NCBI GenBank assembly: GCA_017857595.1 | Contig: JAFMCU010000004.1 | Location: forward strand, 1 to 64,000 | Origin: Thermoprotei archaeon | Lineage (GTDB): Archaea > Thermoproteota > Thermoprotei > Gearchaeales > Gearchaeaceae | Direction of reading: 5' to 3' | Length of the DNA: 64,000 nucleotides | In this document: positions 16,841 to 25,673 of the stretch, piece after piece | Layout: every line of letters starts with the position of its first letter | Position numbering within the stretch: the first letter of the stretch is position 1 | The notes under the pieces: generated by a model | The model's input: only the letters and a program-made list of their open reading frames with translations | Told to the model about the DNA's origin: nothing | Databases searched by the model: none | Program-made: the position numbers and the translations under genes

Positions 16841-17005
16841 TTACTTTTTAACGATTTCTCTTCGTTTTAATCTTAAATTTTTTCTTTTACATTTTCTACA
16901 TTTTTCAGCCTTTATTGAATTTCTTGCACCACATTCTCTGCATATTTTGTAGAATAATAAATATTTTTGTGCTAATTGAATCTTTTCAGGATCATTAATA
17001 GGCAT
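16841..17005 (-). CDS. rpl40e: Large ribosomal subunit protein eL40
   Basis: A 54-residue ORF beginning MPINDPEKIQLAQKYLLFYK, a near-consensus start for archaeal L40e, followed by the zinc motif C-x2-C...C-x2-C (CRECGA and CRKCKR) and a strongly basic tail NLRLKRREIVKK. It is a short zinc-ribbon ribosomal protein found in archaea and, as the ubiquitin fusion, in eukaryotes. It ends 6 nt upstream of tRNA-Val on the same strand, so the two may share a transcript. Confidence 0.95.
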   Translation of the reverse strand: MPINDPEKIQLAQKYLLFYKICRECGARNSIKAEKCRKCKRKNLRLKRREIVKK

Positions 17006-17100
17006 ACTAAATTTACTACATTAATTACATATATTTAAAAATTTTTTATAAAAATATTTAAGTAGCTTGTAGCAAAAATAATTTGTAACGATAATATTTG

Positions 17101-17607
17101 ATGAAAGGCAGAATCTGCAAAATCTGCGCAGAAAGTGGAATATTCTGTGAACAATGTGATTTTAAAATTAAGCAGGGGTTAATATCTTCAACAGAAATTG
17201 AGATATCAAAATTAATGTATGAACTAGAGAATAAATTTAAAGACTTGGAACATGTTCAGATAGAATTTGTTAGTGAGGTGGATAGTTCTAATATTTTTGT
17301 GATTATTACATCAGATAGTAGTATTAAACCGTCCTTTATTAAATTTCTATCTTCTTATTTAGGAGAAAAAACTCATAAAAACGTTAAAGTTATAGAAAAA
17401 ACAAACGATATGAAACGATTTATATCTCAAATATTATTTCCTATAAGAGTTTTAAGCATAAACCAGATTTGGTCTCCAGACGGAAGCCATGAATATTCTA
17501 TACGAGTAAGTAACTATGATTTAAAGAAAAATTACATAAATATTGCAGGCTTGGAGAAATTATTATCAAATTTACTTCAATATAAAACAAGAATACAAAC
17601 GTATTAA
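17101..17607 (+). CDS. Zinc-ribbon and probable KH-type RNA-binding protein
   Basis: 168 residues from the ATG at 17101 (a TTG just before is less likely). The N-terminus has CKICAESGIFCEQCD, a C-x2-C...C-x2-C zinc site, and the rest is an alpha/beta domain ending in DGSHEYSIRVSNYD. It resembles archaeal proteins usually described as NusA-like or KH-domain RNA-binding proteins that sit next to a class II tRNA synthetase; the match is by general recollection. It ends 4 nt before aspS and is probably cotranscribed. The exact role is unknown. Confidence 0.65.
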   Translation: MKGRICKICAESGIFCEQCDFKIKQGLISSTEIEISKLMYELENKFKDLEHVQIEFVSEVDSSNIFVIITSDSSIKPSFIKFLSSYLGEKTHKNVKVIEKTNDMKRFISQILFPIRVLSINQIWSPDGSHEYSIRVSNYDLKKNYINIAGLEKLLSNLLQYKTRIQTY

Positions 17608-17611
17608 GAAT

Positions 17612-18898
17612 ATGAAAAAATATTATATTAAAAACGCAGTAAAGAATATAGGCCAATTAGTAACTTTAAAAGGATGGGTTCATGAAATAAGGGAAACAAG
17701 CAATTTTTTATTTATAATTTTACGTGACTCTACAGGTAAAATACAATTAACTTTAAAAAAATCTGAATCTACTTCAAATCTAGTTGATATCGCTAAAACT
17801 CTACATCATGAAGATGTTATTGAAGTAGAAGGTGTTATTTCAAAATCAAATATAGCTAGATTAGGCATAGAAATGATTCCATATAAATTAAACATCATAA
17901 ATAGAGCTAAACATCCTTTGATGCTAGATGTAACAGGTAAGATTAATGCAGAATTATCAACAATCCTTGATGCAAGATTTTTATCTTTAAGAAGGGATGA
18001 TTATTATTCAATTTTTAAAATACAATCAGAATTGGTCAAGATTATCAGAGATTACTTGTACCAACAAGGTTTTACAGAAATTTTTTCGCCTAAAATAATC
18101 AAATTTGCAACAGAAGGAGGTGCTGAATTATTTAAGGTACAGTATTTCGATACTGAGGCATATCTTGCACAGAGCCCTCAATTATACAAAGAAATGTGCG
18201 CAGGTGTATTCGAAAAAGTTTTTGAGATTGGTCAATATTACAGAGCAGAAAAATCTCATACACCGTACCATTTATCTGAATTCTTATCTTTCGATGTTGA
18301 ATGCGCTTTTTATACCTATAATGACGTTATGGACTTCCTAGAATCTTTGTTAAAAGATGTTATAAGTAATCTATATTCTGTAAGTAATGAGTATTTTAAC
18401 AAACTAGGCGTTGATAAAATTAATTTAGATTATAAATTCGAAAGGATTAAGTATGATGAAATTATATTAATGCTTAATAATTATGGCTTAAAATGGGGGG
18501 ACGACCTAACTTCGCAATATTTAAAAATAGTAGAAGAAAAAATTGGCAAAAAATTTTTCTTTATAATTGATTGGCCAACTCAACTTAAACCGTTTTATAC
18601 TTATGAACATGAAAATAATAATCAAATAACTAAGTCATTTGATCTAAATTATGGCTCTTTAGAAATAGCTTCTGGAGGTGAAAGGATATATAAAAGTGAA
18701 GATTTGATAAATAAACTTAAAAAGATTGGCTTAAAATTAGAAAATTTTAGTATATTTATAAAAGCTTTAGAATCTGGTTCTCCTCCTCACGCTGGCTTTG
18801 GATTAGGATTGTCTAGATTGCTAATGATATTGACTGGTAGAAAGAATATAAAAGAAGTAGTATTGTTTCCAAGGGATGTAGAAAGGCTAATCCCTTAA
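17612..18898 (+). CDS. aspS: Aspartyl-tRNA synthetase (archaeal type)
   Basis: 428 residues from the ATG at 17612, just after the preceding stop; an upstream in-frame extension would overlap that gene. An N-terminal OB-fold binds the anticodon (VTLKGWVHEIRETSNFLFIILRD), and class II motifs follow: motif 2 FEIGQYYRAEKSHTPYHLSEF and motif 3 GFGLGLSRLLMILTG. The length and the lack of bacterial insertion fit archaeal AspRS. Many such enzymes also charge tRNA-Asn; that cannot be read from the sequence. The partner tRNA-Asp gene is at 38653. Confidence 0.95.
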   Translation: MKKYYIKNAVKNIGQLVTLKGWVHEIRETSNFLFIILRDSTGKIQLTLKKSESTSNLVDIAKTLHHEDVIEVEGVISKSNIARLGIEMIPYKLNIINRAKHPLMLDVTGKINAELSTILDARFLSLRRDDYYSIFKIQSELVKIIRDYLYQQGFTEIFSPKIIKFATEGGAELFKVQYFDTEAYLAQSPQLYKEMCAGVFEKVFEIGQYYRAEKSHTPYHLSEFLSFDVECAFYTYNDVMDFLESLLKDVISNLYSVSNEYFNKLGVDKINLDYKFERIKYDEIILMLNNYGLKWGDDLTSQYLKIVEEKIGKKFFFIIDWPTQLKPFYTYEHENNNQITKSFDLNYGSLEIASGGERIYKSEDLINKLKKIGLKLENFSIFIKALESGSPPHAGFGLGLSRLLMILTGRKNIKEVVLFPRDVERLIP

Positions 18899-18901
18899 CT
18901 T

Positions 18902-19261
18902 TTATAATAATTTCAATTTTCCAGTAAGTTTATCGATTTCAGCTGAATTATGAGGACCTATTGCAATACATGTAATGGTACCTTCAGGCAACTGAGTTAA
19001 CCCCCTATCTTCGACTAGAACTACATTCAAGTAGTTACTTTTTGCTTTTTCATATAATTCTAATAATTCATCTAAACTGTTAACTTTAACAACAATTTTT
19101 TTTTGACCTTGATTTAACCACTCTTCAGCTATTTTTCTATTCTTTAATAATGTTTCATAAAATGCTGTAACTGCAGCATGAGCGACTTGCGTAGCTATTT
19201 TCCCTTTACCCATTTTTAAATCATTTCTAACTACAATTACTTGTTTTAATTCATCGAGCAT
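18902..19261 (-). CDS. pth2: Peptidyl-tRNA hydrolase, Pth2 family
   Basis: 119 residues, the usual size for archaeal Pth2. Family motifs: QVIVVRNDLKMGKGKIATQVAHAA at the N-terminus (conserved KMGKGK and AHAA) and IAIGPHNSAEIDKLTGKLKLL at the end. It hydrolyses peptidyl-tRNA released by abortive translation. It is convergent with aspS, with 3 nt between their stop codons. Confidence 0.97.
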   Translation of the reverse strand: MLDELKQVIVVRNDLKMGKGKIATQVAHAAVTAFYETLLKNRKIAEEWLNQGQKKIVVKVNSLDELLELYEKAKSNYLNVVLVEDRGLTQLPEGTITCIAIGPHNSAEIDKLTGKLKLL

Positions 19262-19298
19262 TTCACTTGTATATATTTTTGATTATGTAAATAATATA

Positions 19299-20429
19299 AT
19301 GATGTATGATGTGATAGTTGTAGGGGGTGGGCCCACCGGATTAAGCTCCTCTATATCTTTGTTATCTAATGATTTAGATGTTCTTATACTTGAAGAACAT
19401 AAAGAAGTCGGTATTCCTAGGCATTGCACAGGAGTAGTTAGCGAATCTTTGATAAAACTAGTAGGTTACCCAGCGGAAGCAAGCATAATAAATAGAATAA
19501 ATAAAGCAAAATTTAAATCACCTAGCGGTTATACATTCGAGTTATCTTTTGAAAAGTATACCAATTTTATATTAGATAGAATATTATTTGAAAGGAATCT
19601 TCTAAGAGAGTTCGAAAAGAAGGGCGGTAATATACTTTATAATAAAAAAGTAAAGAAAATTGAAATTTTAAATGATAAGGTAGCTGTAAAGTTCGATGGT
19701 AATACATTATATACAAAATTTGTATTTATAGCATCTGGAACTCATGTTAAGTTAATTGATGGATATAAACCACCTAATTCTTTCCCTTCAATTCAATATG
19801 AAATTGAAGACTCCGTTGAAAATAAAAATGAGGTGGAATTAATATTTACTAAAGAAGCTAAAGGATTTTTTTTATGGAAAGCGCCTACATCGGATAATTC
19901 TTATTTAATTGGATTAGGAAGAAAAGACATTTATTCGAAGTACTACTTAGATAGCTTTTTAAAGAAAAATAATATAAAAGGTAAAATAAAAGCCGTGTAT
20001 AGTGGACGGATTATTTTTGATAAGCCTTTGTCTCGTCCTTATTTTAAAAATGCTGTATTGGTTGGGGATGCAGCAGGTCATTCTAAGGCTACAACAGGCG
20101 GTGGACTATTTTATGGAATTTTAGGTTCTAAGATCGCTGCTGAGATAGTAAGCAAGTATTTAGCTAAAGAATTGCCTGTCAATTATGTTGAATTAGAATA
20201 TATGGAAAGAAAGCACGTTATTTCATATTTAAATAACACATACACTTTAGCAAAGTATTTTTATGCCCTTTCAGATAAGCAGTATGACATTTTAATTAAA
20301 GCTCTTTCTAAAATTCAATCAAAAATAAGCATAAATCCTGATTATCAGGATTATCATCATACTTACATAATAGATTTCATATTAAATCCCAAATTGGCCG
20401 TTCAATTTATTAAGAGTTTTATATCTTGA
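19299..20429 (+). CDS. Geranylgeranyl reductase family FAD enzyme
   Basis: 376 residues. The N-terminal FAD-binding Rossmann motif is DVIVVGGGPTGLSSSISL, with the EEHKEVGIPRHCTGVVS region typical of geranylgeranyl reductases and a C-terminal FAD motif GDAAGHSKATTGGGLFYG. Archaeal members saturate the isoprenoid chains of ether lipids or quinones. The window also carries a UbiA lipid prenyltransferase and tetraether synthase, so a lipid role is plausible, though several paralogues usually exist per genome and substrates differ. Confidence 0.87.
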   Translation: MMYDVIVVGGGPTGLSSSISLLSNDLDVLILEEHKEVGIPRHCTGVVSESLIKLVGYPAEASIINRINKAKFKSPSGYTFELSFEKYTNFILDRILFERNLLREFEKKGGNILYNKKVKKIEILNDKVAVKFDGNTLYTKFVFIASGTHVKLIDGYKPPNSFPSIQYEIEDSVENKNEVELIFTKEAKGFFLWKAPTSDNSYLIGLGRKDIYSKYYLDSFLKKNNIKGKIKAVYSGRIIFDKPLSRPYFKNAVLVGDAAGHSKATTGGGLFYGILGSKIAAEIVSKYLAKELPVNYVELEYMERKHVISYLNNTYTLAKYFYALSDKQYDILIKALSKIQSKISINPDYQDYHHTYIIDFILNPKLAVQFIKSFIS

Positions 20430-20485
20430 AATTAACAATTAGGTTAATAAATAATTTGAATGAATTATATGGATAAGTGTTTAGT

Positions 20486-20668
20486 ATGACACATAAACAA
20501 TTAAATTTAGTAAAGTGTTCATCATGCAATAAGCCAATTCCACCATATGAACGCGCTATAAAATTTCCATGTCCTAATTGCGGTCAAACTACTATTATTA
20601 GATGTGAGAGATGTAGAAAATTAGTAAATAATTATATTTGCATAAATTGTGGCTTTAAAGGTCCATAA
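20486..20668 (+). CDS. Zinc-ribbon protein, DUF1610-like
   Basis: 60 residues from the ATG at 20486 (a GTG at 20477 is the alternative). It has four CxxC knuckles: CSSC, CPNC, CERC and CINC, with the pattern KxIPPxERAxxFPCPNCG and RCERCRKL typical of a small archaeal zinc-ribbon family encoded next to EF-1beta. It stops 2 nt before the EF-1beta start. It probably acts in translation or RNA binding, by association only. Confidence 0.88.
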   Translation: MTHKQLNLVKCSSCNKPIPPYERAIKFPCPNCGQTTIIRCERCRKLVNNYICINCGFKGP

Positions 20669-20670
20669 AA

Positions 20671-20946
20671 ATGGGAAAAGTACTAGTTATAGCAAAAATT
20701 TTGCCAACAAGCATAGAAGTAGATTTGAATAAGATATATGCAGATATAAAGAAAGCTTTACCATCTAATGTAGAACTTAGAGGCTCTAAAATTGAAGATA
20801 TAGCCTATGGATTAAAATCATTAAAAGTACAGCTAGTAATACCAGACGACTTAGAAGGAGGGACAACCAAAATAGAAGAATTTTTATCATCAATAGAAGG
20901 TGTTGAACATGCAGAAATTGAGTTTATATCTTTAGTCAGAGAGTAA
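20671..20946 (+). CDS. ef1b: Translation elongation factor 1-beta
   Basis: 91 residues, the compact archaeal aEF-1beta, equal to the C-terminal exchange domain of the eukaryotic factor. The pattern MGKVLVIAKILPTSIEVDL, IEDIAYGLKSLKVQLVIPDD and the end EFISLVRE are characteristic. It promotes GDP/GTP exchange on EF-1alpha. It is packed between a zinc-ribbon gene and the Cdc48 ATPase (10 nt upstream of the latter), probably as one operon. Confidence 0.95.
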   Translation: MGKVLVIAKILPTSIEVDLNKIYADIKKALPSNVELRGSKIEDIAYGLKSLKVQLVIPDDLEGGTTKIEEFLSSIEGVEHAEIEFISLVRE

Positions 20947-20956
20947 TCTATATTTA

Positions 20957-23158
20957 ATGCATAGGGCTAATTCTTCAACAAAGGAAAAGAGAGAATTTAT
21001 ATTAAGAGTAGCTGAAGCTAAACAAAAAGATGTAGGAAAAGGAAGAGTTAGAATTGATAGTGAAATTCTTGAAAAATTGAAGCTTGATAAATTATCAATT
21101 GTAGAAATTGAAGGTAAAAATAAAACTACCGCTGTAGCTTTACCAGCGTTTGCTGAAGATGACGGTCTTCAAATAATTAGAATGGACGGTCTTTTAAGAA
21201 AAAACGCAGGTGTATCTTTAGGAGAAAAAGTTATTGTAAGAAAGGCAGAATATAAAGTAGCTGAGGTTGTCAAGTTAGCACCACAAGATCATAGTGTAAG
21301 CATAGATCAGTCGGGCATTTTATATATTAAAAATAAGTTATTAAATCGTCCTGTTATAGAAAATGACCTTATACAAATACCCAGTTTAGAATATGACTTA
21401 TTATTTAAAGTTGTTTCTACAAAGCCAACTGGTATTGTTGTTATAGATTCATCCACTTCATTAGTCGTATTAGAAAAACCAGTTTCAGAAATGCCTAGAA
21501 TAAAAGTTACATATGAAGACATAGGAGGCTTAAAGGATGTCATAGATAAGGTAAGAGAAATGATAGAATTACCACTAAAGTATCCTGAATTATTCAAAAG
21601 ATTAGGAATAGATCCTCCTAAAGGTATTTTATTGTATGGTCCTCCAGGAACTGGTAAAACTTTATTAGCTAGAGCTGTAGCGAATGAAACATCAGCTTAT
21701 TTTATTTCTGTTAATGGTCCAGAGATAATGAATAAATATTATGGAGAATCGGAAGCAAGATTAAGGGAGATATTTGAAGAAGCAAGACAACATGCACCTT
21801 CAATCATTTTTATAGATGAAATAGATGCGATTGCTCCAAGACGGGAAGATGTTCATGGAGAAGTAGAAAAAAGGGTTGTAGCTCAATTACTTGCGTTGAT
21901 GGATGGATTGGAACAGAGAGACAATGTGATCGTAATAGGGGCTACAAATATGCCTAATATGATCGATCCTGCTTTGAGAAGACCAGGTAGATTTGATAGA
22001 GAAATAGAGTTTCATGTACCTAATAGTTCAGAAAGATTGGAGATATTACAAATACATACTAGAAATATGCCTCTTGCTGAAGATGTCGATCTTAAGCATC
22101 TAGCTGAAATCACACATGGATTTGTAGGAGCAGACCTAGCTGCTTTAACAAGGGAAGCCGCTATGAAAGCAATAAGAAGATATTTGCCAAATTTAGATAT
22201 TAAAGAAAAATTACCACAGGAAGTTATAGAAAAAATAGAAGTAAATTACAAAGATTTCTTAGAAGCGTTAAAAAGCATCACCCCTACAGCTATGCGTGAA
22301 GTTTATTTTGAAAAGCCAAATGTAAGAATGGAAGACATAGGAGGTTTGGAAGATGTAAAAAAAGAGCTTGAGGAATCTATAATTTTGCCAATTAAAAGAC
22401 CTGATATTTATGAGAGATTAGGTATCGATAATGTGAGAGGAATATTGCTAGTTGGTCCTCCTGGTACAGGAAAAACTATGTTAGCAAAAGCTATAGCAAA
22501 TGAAAGTGGTCTTAACTTTATATCAGTTAATGGTCCAGAAGTTTATAGCAAATGGGTAGGTGAGTCTGAACGAACTATAAGAGAGATCTTTAGAAAAGCT
22601 AAGACAGCATCGCCTTCAATTATATTTTTCGACGAGATTGAATCAATTGCTCCATTACGTTCATCATATTCAGCAAATGAAGTATATAGTTTAGTTTTAT
22701 CTCAATTTCTTACCGAATTGGACGGTTTCAAAAGCAGCGACCAAATTTTTGTGGTTGGTGCAACTAATAGACCAGATTTGCTTGACCCTGCTATTTTAAG
22801 ACCAGGTAGATTTGATAAAGTAATACTAATATTGCCCCCGAATGAATTAGAGAGGCTTAGCATATTTAAAATATACACCAAAAAGATGCCTTTAGCAAAT
22901 GACGTTAATTTGGAAGAACTAGCTAAGATAACAAATTTATACACAGGTTCAGATATAAAGAATGTTTGTAGAGAAGCAGCTTTATTGGCTTTGCGAGAAG
23001 ATCCCAACACAAATAAAATTTATATGAGACATTTTATGGACGCTTTGAAAAGAATTAAACCTTCTACAGATGAAACAATGATAAACTTCTATTTATCATG
23101 GTATAATAAATCAAAGCAAATATTCCAAACTAAACCATCTCCTATTACATTTGTATGA
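20957..23158 (+). CDS. cdc48: Cdc48/p97/VAT-type AAA+ ATPase
   Basis: 733 residues. The Cdc48 N-domain ([21 protein letters not shown]) precedes two AAA+ modules. D1 has GPPGTGKT at about 228-235 and [11 protein letters not shown]2 has GPPGTGKT at about 500-507 and [10 protein letters not shown]. Both carry arginine-finger regions ([10 protein letters not shown] and [10 protein letters not shown]). It unfolds and extracts proteins, probably feeding the proteasome. The stop codon overlaps the next ORF by 4 nt (ATGA). D1 and D2 are complete. Confidence 0.97.
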   Translation: MHRANSSTKEKREFILRVAEAKQKDVGKGRVRIDSEILEKLKLDKLSIVEIEGKNKTTAVALPAFAEDDGLQIIRMDGLLRKNAGVSLGEKVIVRKAEYKVAEVVKLAPQDHSVSIDQSGILYIKNKLLNRPVIENDLIQIPSLEYDLLFKVVSTKPTGIVVIDSSTSLVVLEKPVSEMPRIKVTYEDIGGLKDVIDKVREMIELPLKYPELFKRLGIDPPKGILLYGPPGTGKTLLARAVANETSAYFISVNGPEIMNKYYGESEARLREIFEEARQHAPSIIFIDEIDAIAPRREDVHGEVEKRVVAQLLALMDGLEQRDNVIVIGATNMPNMIDPALRRPGRFDREIEFHVPNSSERLEILQIHTRNMPLAEDVDLKHLAEITHGFVGADLAALTREAAMKAIRRYLPNLDIKEKLPQEVIEKIEVNYKDFLEALKSITPTAMREVYFEKPNVRMEDIGGLEDVKKELEESIILPIKRPDIYERLGIDNVRGILLVGPPGTGKTMLAKAIANESGLNFISVNGPEVYSKWVGESERTIREIFRKAKTASPSIIFFDEIESIAPLRSSYSANEVYSLVLSQFLTELDGFKSSDQIFVVGATNRPDLLDPAILRPGRFDKVILILPPNELERLSIFKIYTKKMPLANDVNLEELAKITNLYTGSDIKNVCREAALLALREDPNTNKIYMRHFMDALKRIKPSTDETMINFYLSWYNKSKQIFQTKPSPITFV

Positions 23159-23370
23159 GTTATACTAATATACCTTTAGAGAATATAATTTGGGACATTA
23201 TTAGAAAGAAACAAAAGTTAACAGAGAAGGAACTTTTAAGTGAACTAAAAAAAGTAGATAATGATTTATCTACTAGAGATATATATAGAGCATTGATGGT
23301 ACTTGAGTTATTTGGAAAGATAATAGTATTGACACAGAAGGAAGGTAAATTGATCATGCTAAGAAGTTAA
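23155..23370 (+). CDS. Small winged-helix protein between cdc48 and fen
   Basis: 71 residues with the alternating helix pattern of a winged helix: NIIWDIIRKKQKLTEKELLSEL, STRDIYRALMVLELFGKI, then a strand hairpin IVLTQKEGKLIML. It overlaps the cdc48 stop by 4 nt and ends 2 nt before fen, so it is translated with both. Its specific partner or target is unknown. Confidence 0.85.
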   Translation: MSYTNIPLENIIWDIIRKKQKLTEKELLSELKKVDNDLSTRDIYRALMVLELFGKIIVLTQKEGKLIMLRS

Positions 23371-23372
23371 TT

Positions 23373-24404
23373 ATGGGTGTTGATTTATCAGAAATAATTC
23401 AAAGGAAAATAATTAAATTAGACGACTTAAAAGGTAAAATAATTGCTATAGACGCATATAATGCACTTTATCAATATTTAGCTGCCATAAGGCAACAAGA
23501 TGGAAAACCTTTAATGAATAGGTTTGGAGAAATAACAAGTCATCTATCAGGTCTGTTTTATAGAACTATAAATCTCTTAGAGCTTGGTATAAAACCAGTA
23601 TATGTATTTGATGGTAAACCTCCTGAATTGAAATATAAGGAATTAGAAAGACGTATAAAAGTAAAGGAGGAGGCTGAGAAGCAATATCAAAAGGCTATAG
23701 AAAGTGGGGAAATAGAAGAAGCAAGAAGTTATGCTCAAAGAGCTATTAGATTAACAGATAGGATGGTTGATGATTCTATCAGATTATTAACTTACATGGG
23801 CATTCCATATGTAAAAAGCCCTTCAGAAGGTGAGGCGCAGGCTGCATATATAGCCAAAAAAGGAGATGCATGGGCTGCAGCTAGCCAAGATTATGATTCT
23901 TTACTTTACGCTTCACCACGACTGGTGAGAAATTTAGCTATAACTGGTAAACGTAAAGTACCTAAAATGGACGCATATGTAGAGGTGCTACCTGAGCTGA
24001 TAATTTTAGAAGAGGTATTATCTAGTCTAAAAATTACACAAGAACAATTAATTGAGCTAGGCATATTAATTGGAACTGATTATAATCCTGAAGGATTTGA
24101 AAGAATTGGTCCTAAAACAGCTCTCAATTTAATTAAAAAATATGGAAATTTACGTATGGCTTTAAAGAGTATAAATATCGAGTACAAAGATGAGTATGAT
24201 AAGATAAAAAGCATTTTTCTAAATCCAAATGTAACAGATAACTATAAGCTAGAATGGAATTTACCAGACGAAGGGAAAGTAATTTCCTTTTTAACAGGCG
24301 AAAAAGATTTCTCACAAGAAAGAGTAAAAAATGCACTACAAAGGATTAGACAATCACCTGTATTTAAAAAGTCCCAATCTGGGCTTGAAGCTTGGTTTGG
24401 TTAA
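23373..24404 (+). CDS. fen: Flap endonuclease 1
   Basis: 343 residues, full FEN1 length. It begins with MGVDLSEII (the N-terminal Gly region that enters the active site). The N block has IAIDAYNALYQYLAAIRQ and YVFDGKPPELK; the I block has PSEGEAQAAYIAKKG and ASQDYDSLLY with the acidic metal ligands; GTDYNPEG gives the H2TH-region acid. The C-terminus QSGLEAWFG is a PCNA-interacting (PIP) box. It trims 5' flaps in Okazaki maturation and repair. Confidence 0.97.
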   Translation: MGVDLSEIIQRKIIKLDDLKGKIIAIDAYNALYQYLAAIRQQDGKPLMNRFGEITSHLSGLFYRTINLLELGIKPVYVFDGKPPELKYKELERRIKVKEEAEKQYQKAIESGEIEEARSYAQRAIRLTDRMVDDSIRLLTYMGIPYVKSPSEGEAQAAYIAKKGDAWAAASQDYDSLLYASPRLVRNLAITGKRKVPKMDAYVEVLPELIILEEVLSSLKITQEQLIELGILIGTDYNPEGFERIGPKTALNLIKKYGNLRMALKSINIEYKDEYDKIKSIFLNPNVTDNYKLEWNLPDEGKVISFLTGEKDFSQERVKNALQRIRQSPVFKKSQSGLEAWFG

Positions 24405-24430
24405 AATTTACAAATTTTATTAAATCAAAC

Positions 24431-25078
24431 TTATTCTGATGATGAAAAAACGCGTCCAGAACCTTTTAGTGGAACAAATGCCACATTACCTAAATTTTCT
24501 ATCTTTATTTTTCCATCTTTTTTGATAACTTTTATTAAATCTTGATAGTATAAATCTGAACCTATTGGAATAATTAATCGCCCATTATCTTTTATTACTT
24601 CCAAATATTCTTTCGGTAAATTTTTTGAACAAGCAGTTACTATAACAGCATCGAATTTATTTCGTAAAGGTATCGAATAAGTGGCATCTGCATTTATTAC
24701 ATGCACATAAGCATCTAAGCCTAATTTTCTTAAATTTTTTTTAGCAAATACGGCTAAATCTTTAATTATTTCAATACTAATAACTTCTTGTTTTGTTATA
24801 TAATTATATATAGAAGCCATGTAACCGGATCCAGTTCCAATTTCTAACACATTATCATTTTCGCTCAAGTTTATTGATTCACATATAATAGCTATCATAT
24901 GAATAGCAGATGTAGTTTGATTGTGACCTATAGGTATAGGCGTATCCAAATCTGCATAATGTTTTACTTCATCAGGTAAGAATTCTTTTCTAGGAATGTC
25001 TTTAAGAGCATCCTCCACTATTTTCCTTTTAATTATCCCAATTTGTTTCAATTCTTCTAATACTGTTTCGATCCTCAA
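24431..25078 (-). CDS. pcm: Protein-L-isoaspartate O-methyltransferase
   Basis: 215 residues. The SAM motif is VLEIGTGSGYMASI, preceded by the PCMT signature region TPIPIGHNQTTSAIHMIA and followed by GRLIIPIGSDLYYQDLI. It methylates isoaspartyl residues formed by spontaneous damage, important at high temperature. It is convergent with fen and divergent from ribL. Confidence 0.96.
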   Translation of the reverse strand: MRIETVLEELKQIGIIKRKIVEDALKDIPRKEFLPDEVKHYADLDTPIPIGHNQTTSAIHMIAIICESINLSENDNVLEIGTGSGYMASIYNYITKQEVISIEIIKDLAVFAKKNLRKLGLDAYVHVINADATYSIPLRNKFDAVIVTACSKNLPKEYLEVIKDNGRLIIPIGSDLYYQDLIKVIKKDGKIKIENLGNVAFVPLKGSGRVFSSSE

Positions 25079-25146
25079 TCTAAATTTTAATTACTATTTA
25101 TGGTTTAAATTTGCATATTTAATTATTAAAGTTTCCTAATAAATTT

Positions 25147-25599
25147 GTGAAAACTAAGAAGGTTATGGTTGCAGGCTCTTTCGAAATTTTACATCCTGGT
25201 CATATTTATTTGCTGAAGGAAGCTAAAAAGTTGGGTAAGGTTTTTGTCGTAGTTTCAAGTGATTATAATTTTGAAAGATTTAAGAAAAGAAAACCAGTTA
25301 TTGATGAAAAACAAAGACTCGAAGTAATTAAAAGTATAAAATATGTTGATGAAGCAATTATTGGGAATCCTAAGGATAATATTTTTGAAATAATTTTAAA
25401 AATTAAACCTGATATATTATTACTAGGTCCCGACCAAAATATAGATGAACATGCATTAAATGAATTTCTAATAAAACATAATTTAAATATTGAAGTTAGA
25501 AGATTGACAAAAAAATTGGAAGGTGAATTATATAGCAGTAGTAAAATCATAGAAAAGATTATAAAAACATTTAGTGATAAATCTCTTATGGGCCCGTAG
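25147..25599 (+). CDS. ribL: Cytidylyltransferase-family FAD synthase (RibL-like)
   Basis: 150 residues from a GTG start. The nucleotidyltransferase motifs are GSFEILHPGHIYLL (HxGH) and the C-terminal YSSSKIIEKI (equivalent to SSTxIR). This small single-domain form matches archaeal RibL, which adenylates FMN to FAD; glycerol-phosphate cytidylyltransferase is a close alternative. The last codons and the TAG stop lie inside the 5' end of tRNA-Lys (10-nt overlap), and a TATA box for the tRNA is embedded in the coding sequence. Confidence 0.88.
   Translation: MKTKKVMVAGSFEILHPGHIYLLKEAKKLGKVFVVVSSDYNFERFKKRKPVIDEKQRLEVIKSIKYVDEAIIGNPKDNIFEIILKIKPDILLLGPDQNIDEHALNEFLIKHNLNIEVRRLTKKLEGELYSSSKIIEKIIKTFSDKSLMGP
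25559..25567 (+). promoter_or_regulatory. TATA box of tRNA-Lys inside ribL
   Basis: TTATAAAAA centred at 25563, 27 nt upstream of the tRNA 5' end, preceded by a purine-rich AAAAGA stretch that fits a BRE. It lies within the last codons of ribL. Confidence 0.6.
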
Positions 25600-25663
25600 C
25601 TTAGCCAGGTTGAGCACTCGGCTCTTAACCGAGGGGTCGTGGGTTCGAATCCCACCGGGCCCG
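25590..25663 (+). tRNA. tRNA-Lys (anticodon CUU)
   Basis: Acceptor GGGCCCG/CGGGCCC, anticodon loop CTCTTAA (anticodon CTT), T arm GTGGG-TTCGAAT-CCCAC, discriminator G. No intron; CCA is not encoded. A T-run (TTTTTTA) directly downstream is a plausible terminator. The 5' 10 nt are also the end of ribL. Confidence 0.96.
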
Positions 25664-25673
25664 TTTTTTATTG

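Noticed and set aside
17543-17611. The longer aspS start upstream of 17612
   Set aside because: It overlaps the preceding gene and adds residues that do not match the family; the ATG at 17612, 4 nt after the stop, fits.
25263-25655. A 130-residue minus-strand ORF beginning MGFEPTTPRLRAE
   Set aside because: This start is the antisense translation of a tRNA (here tRNA-Lys); the rest lies opposite ribL. It is a well-known spurious annotation.
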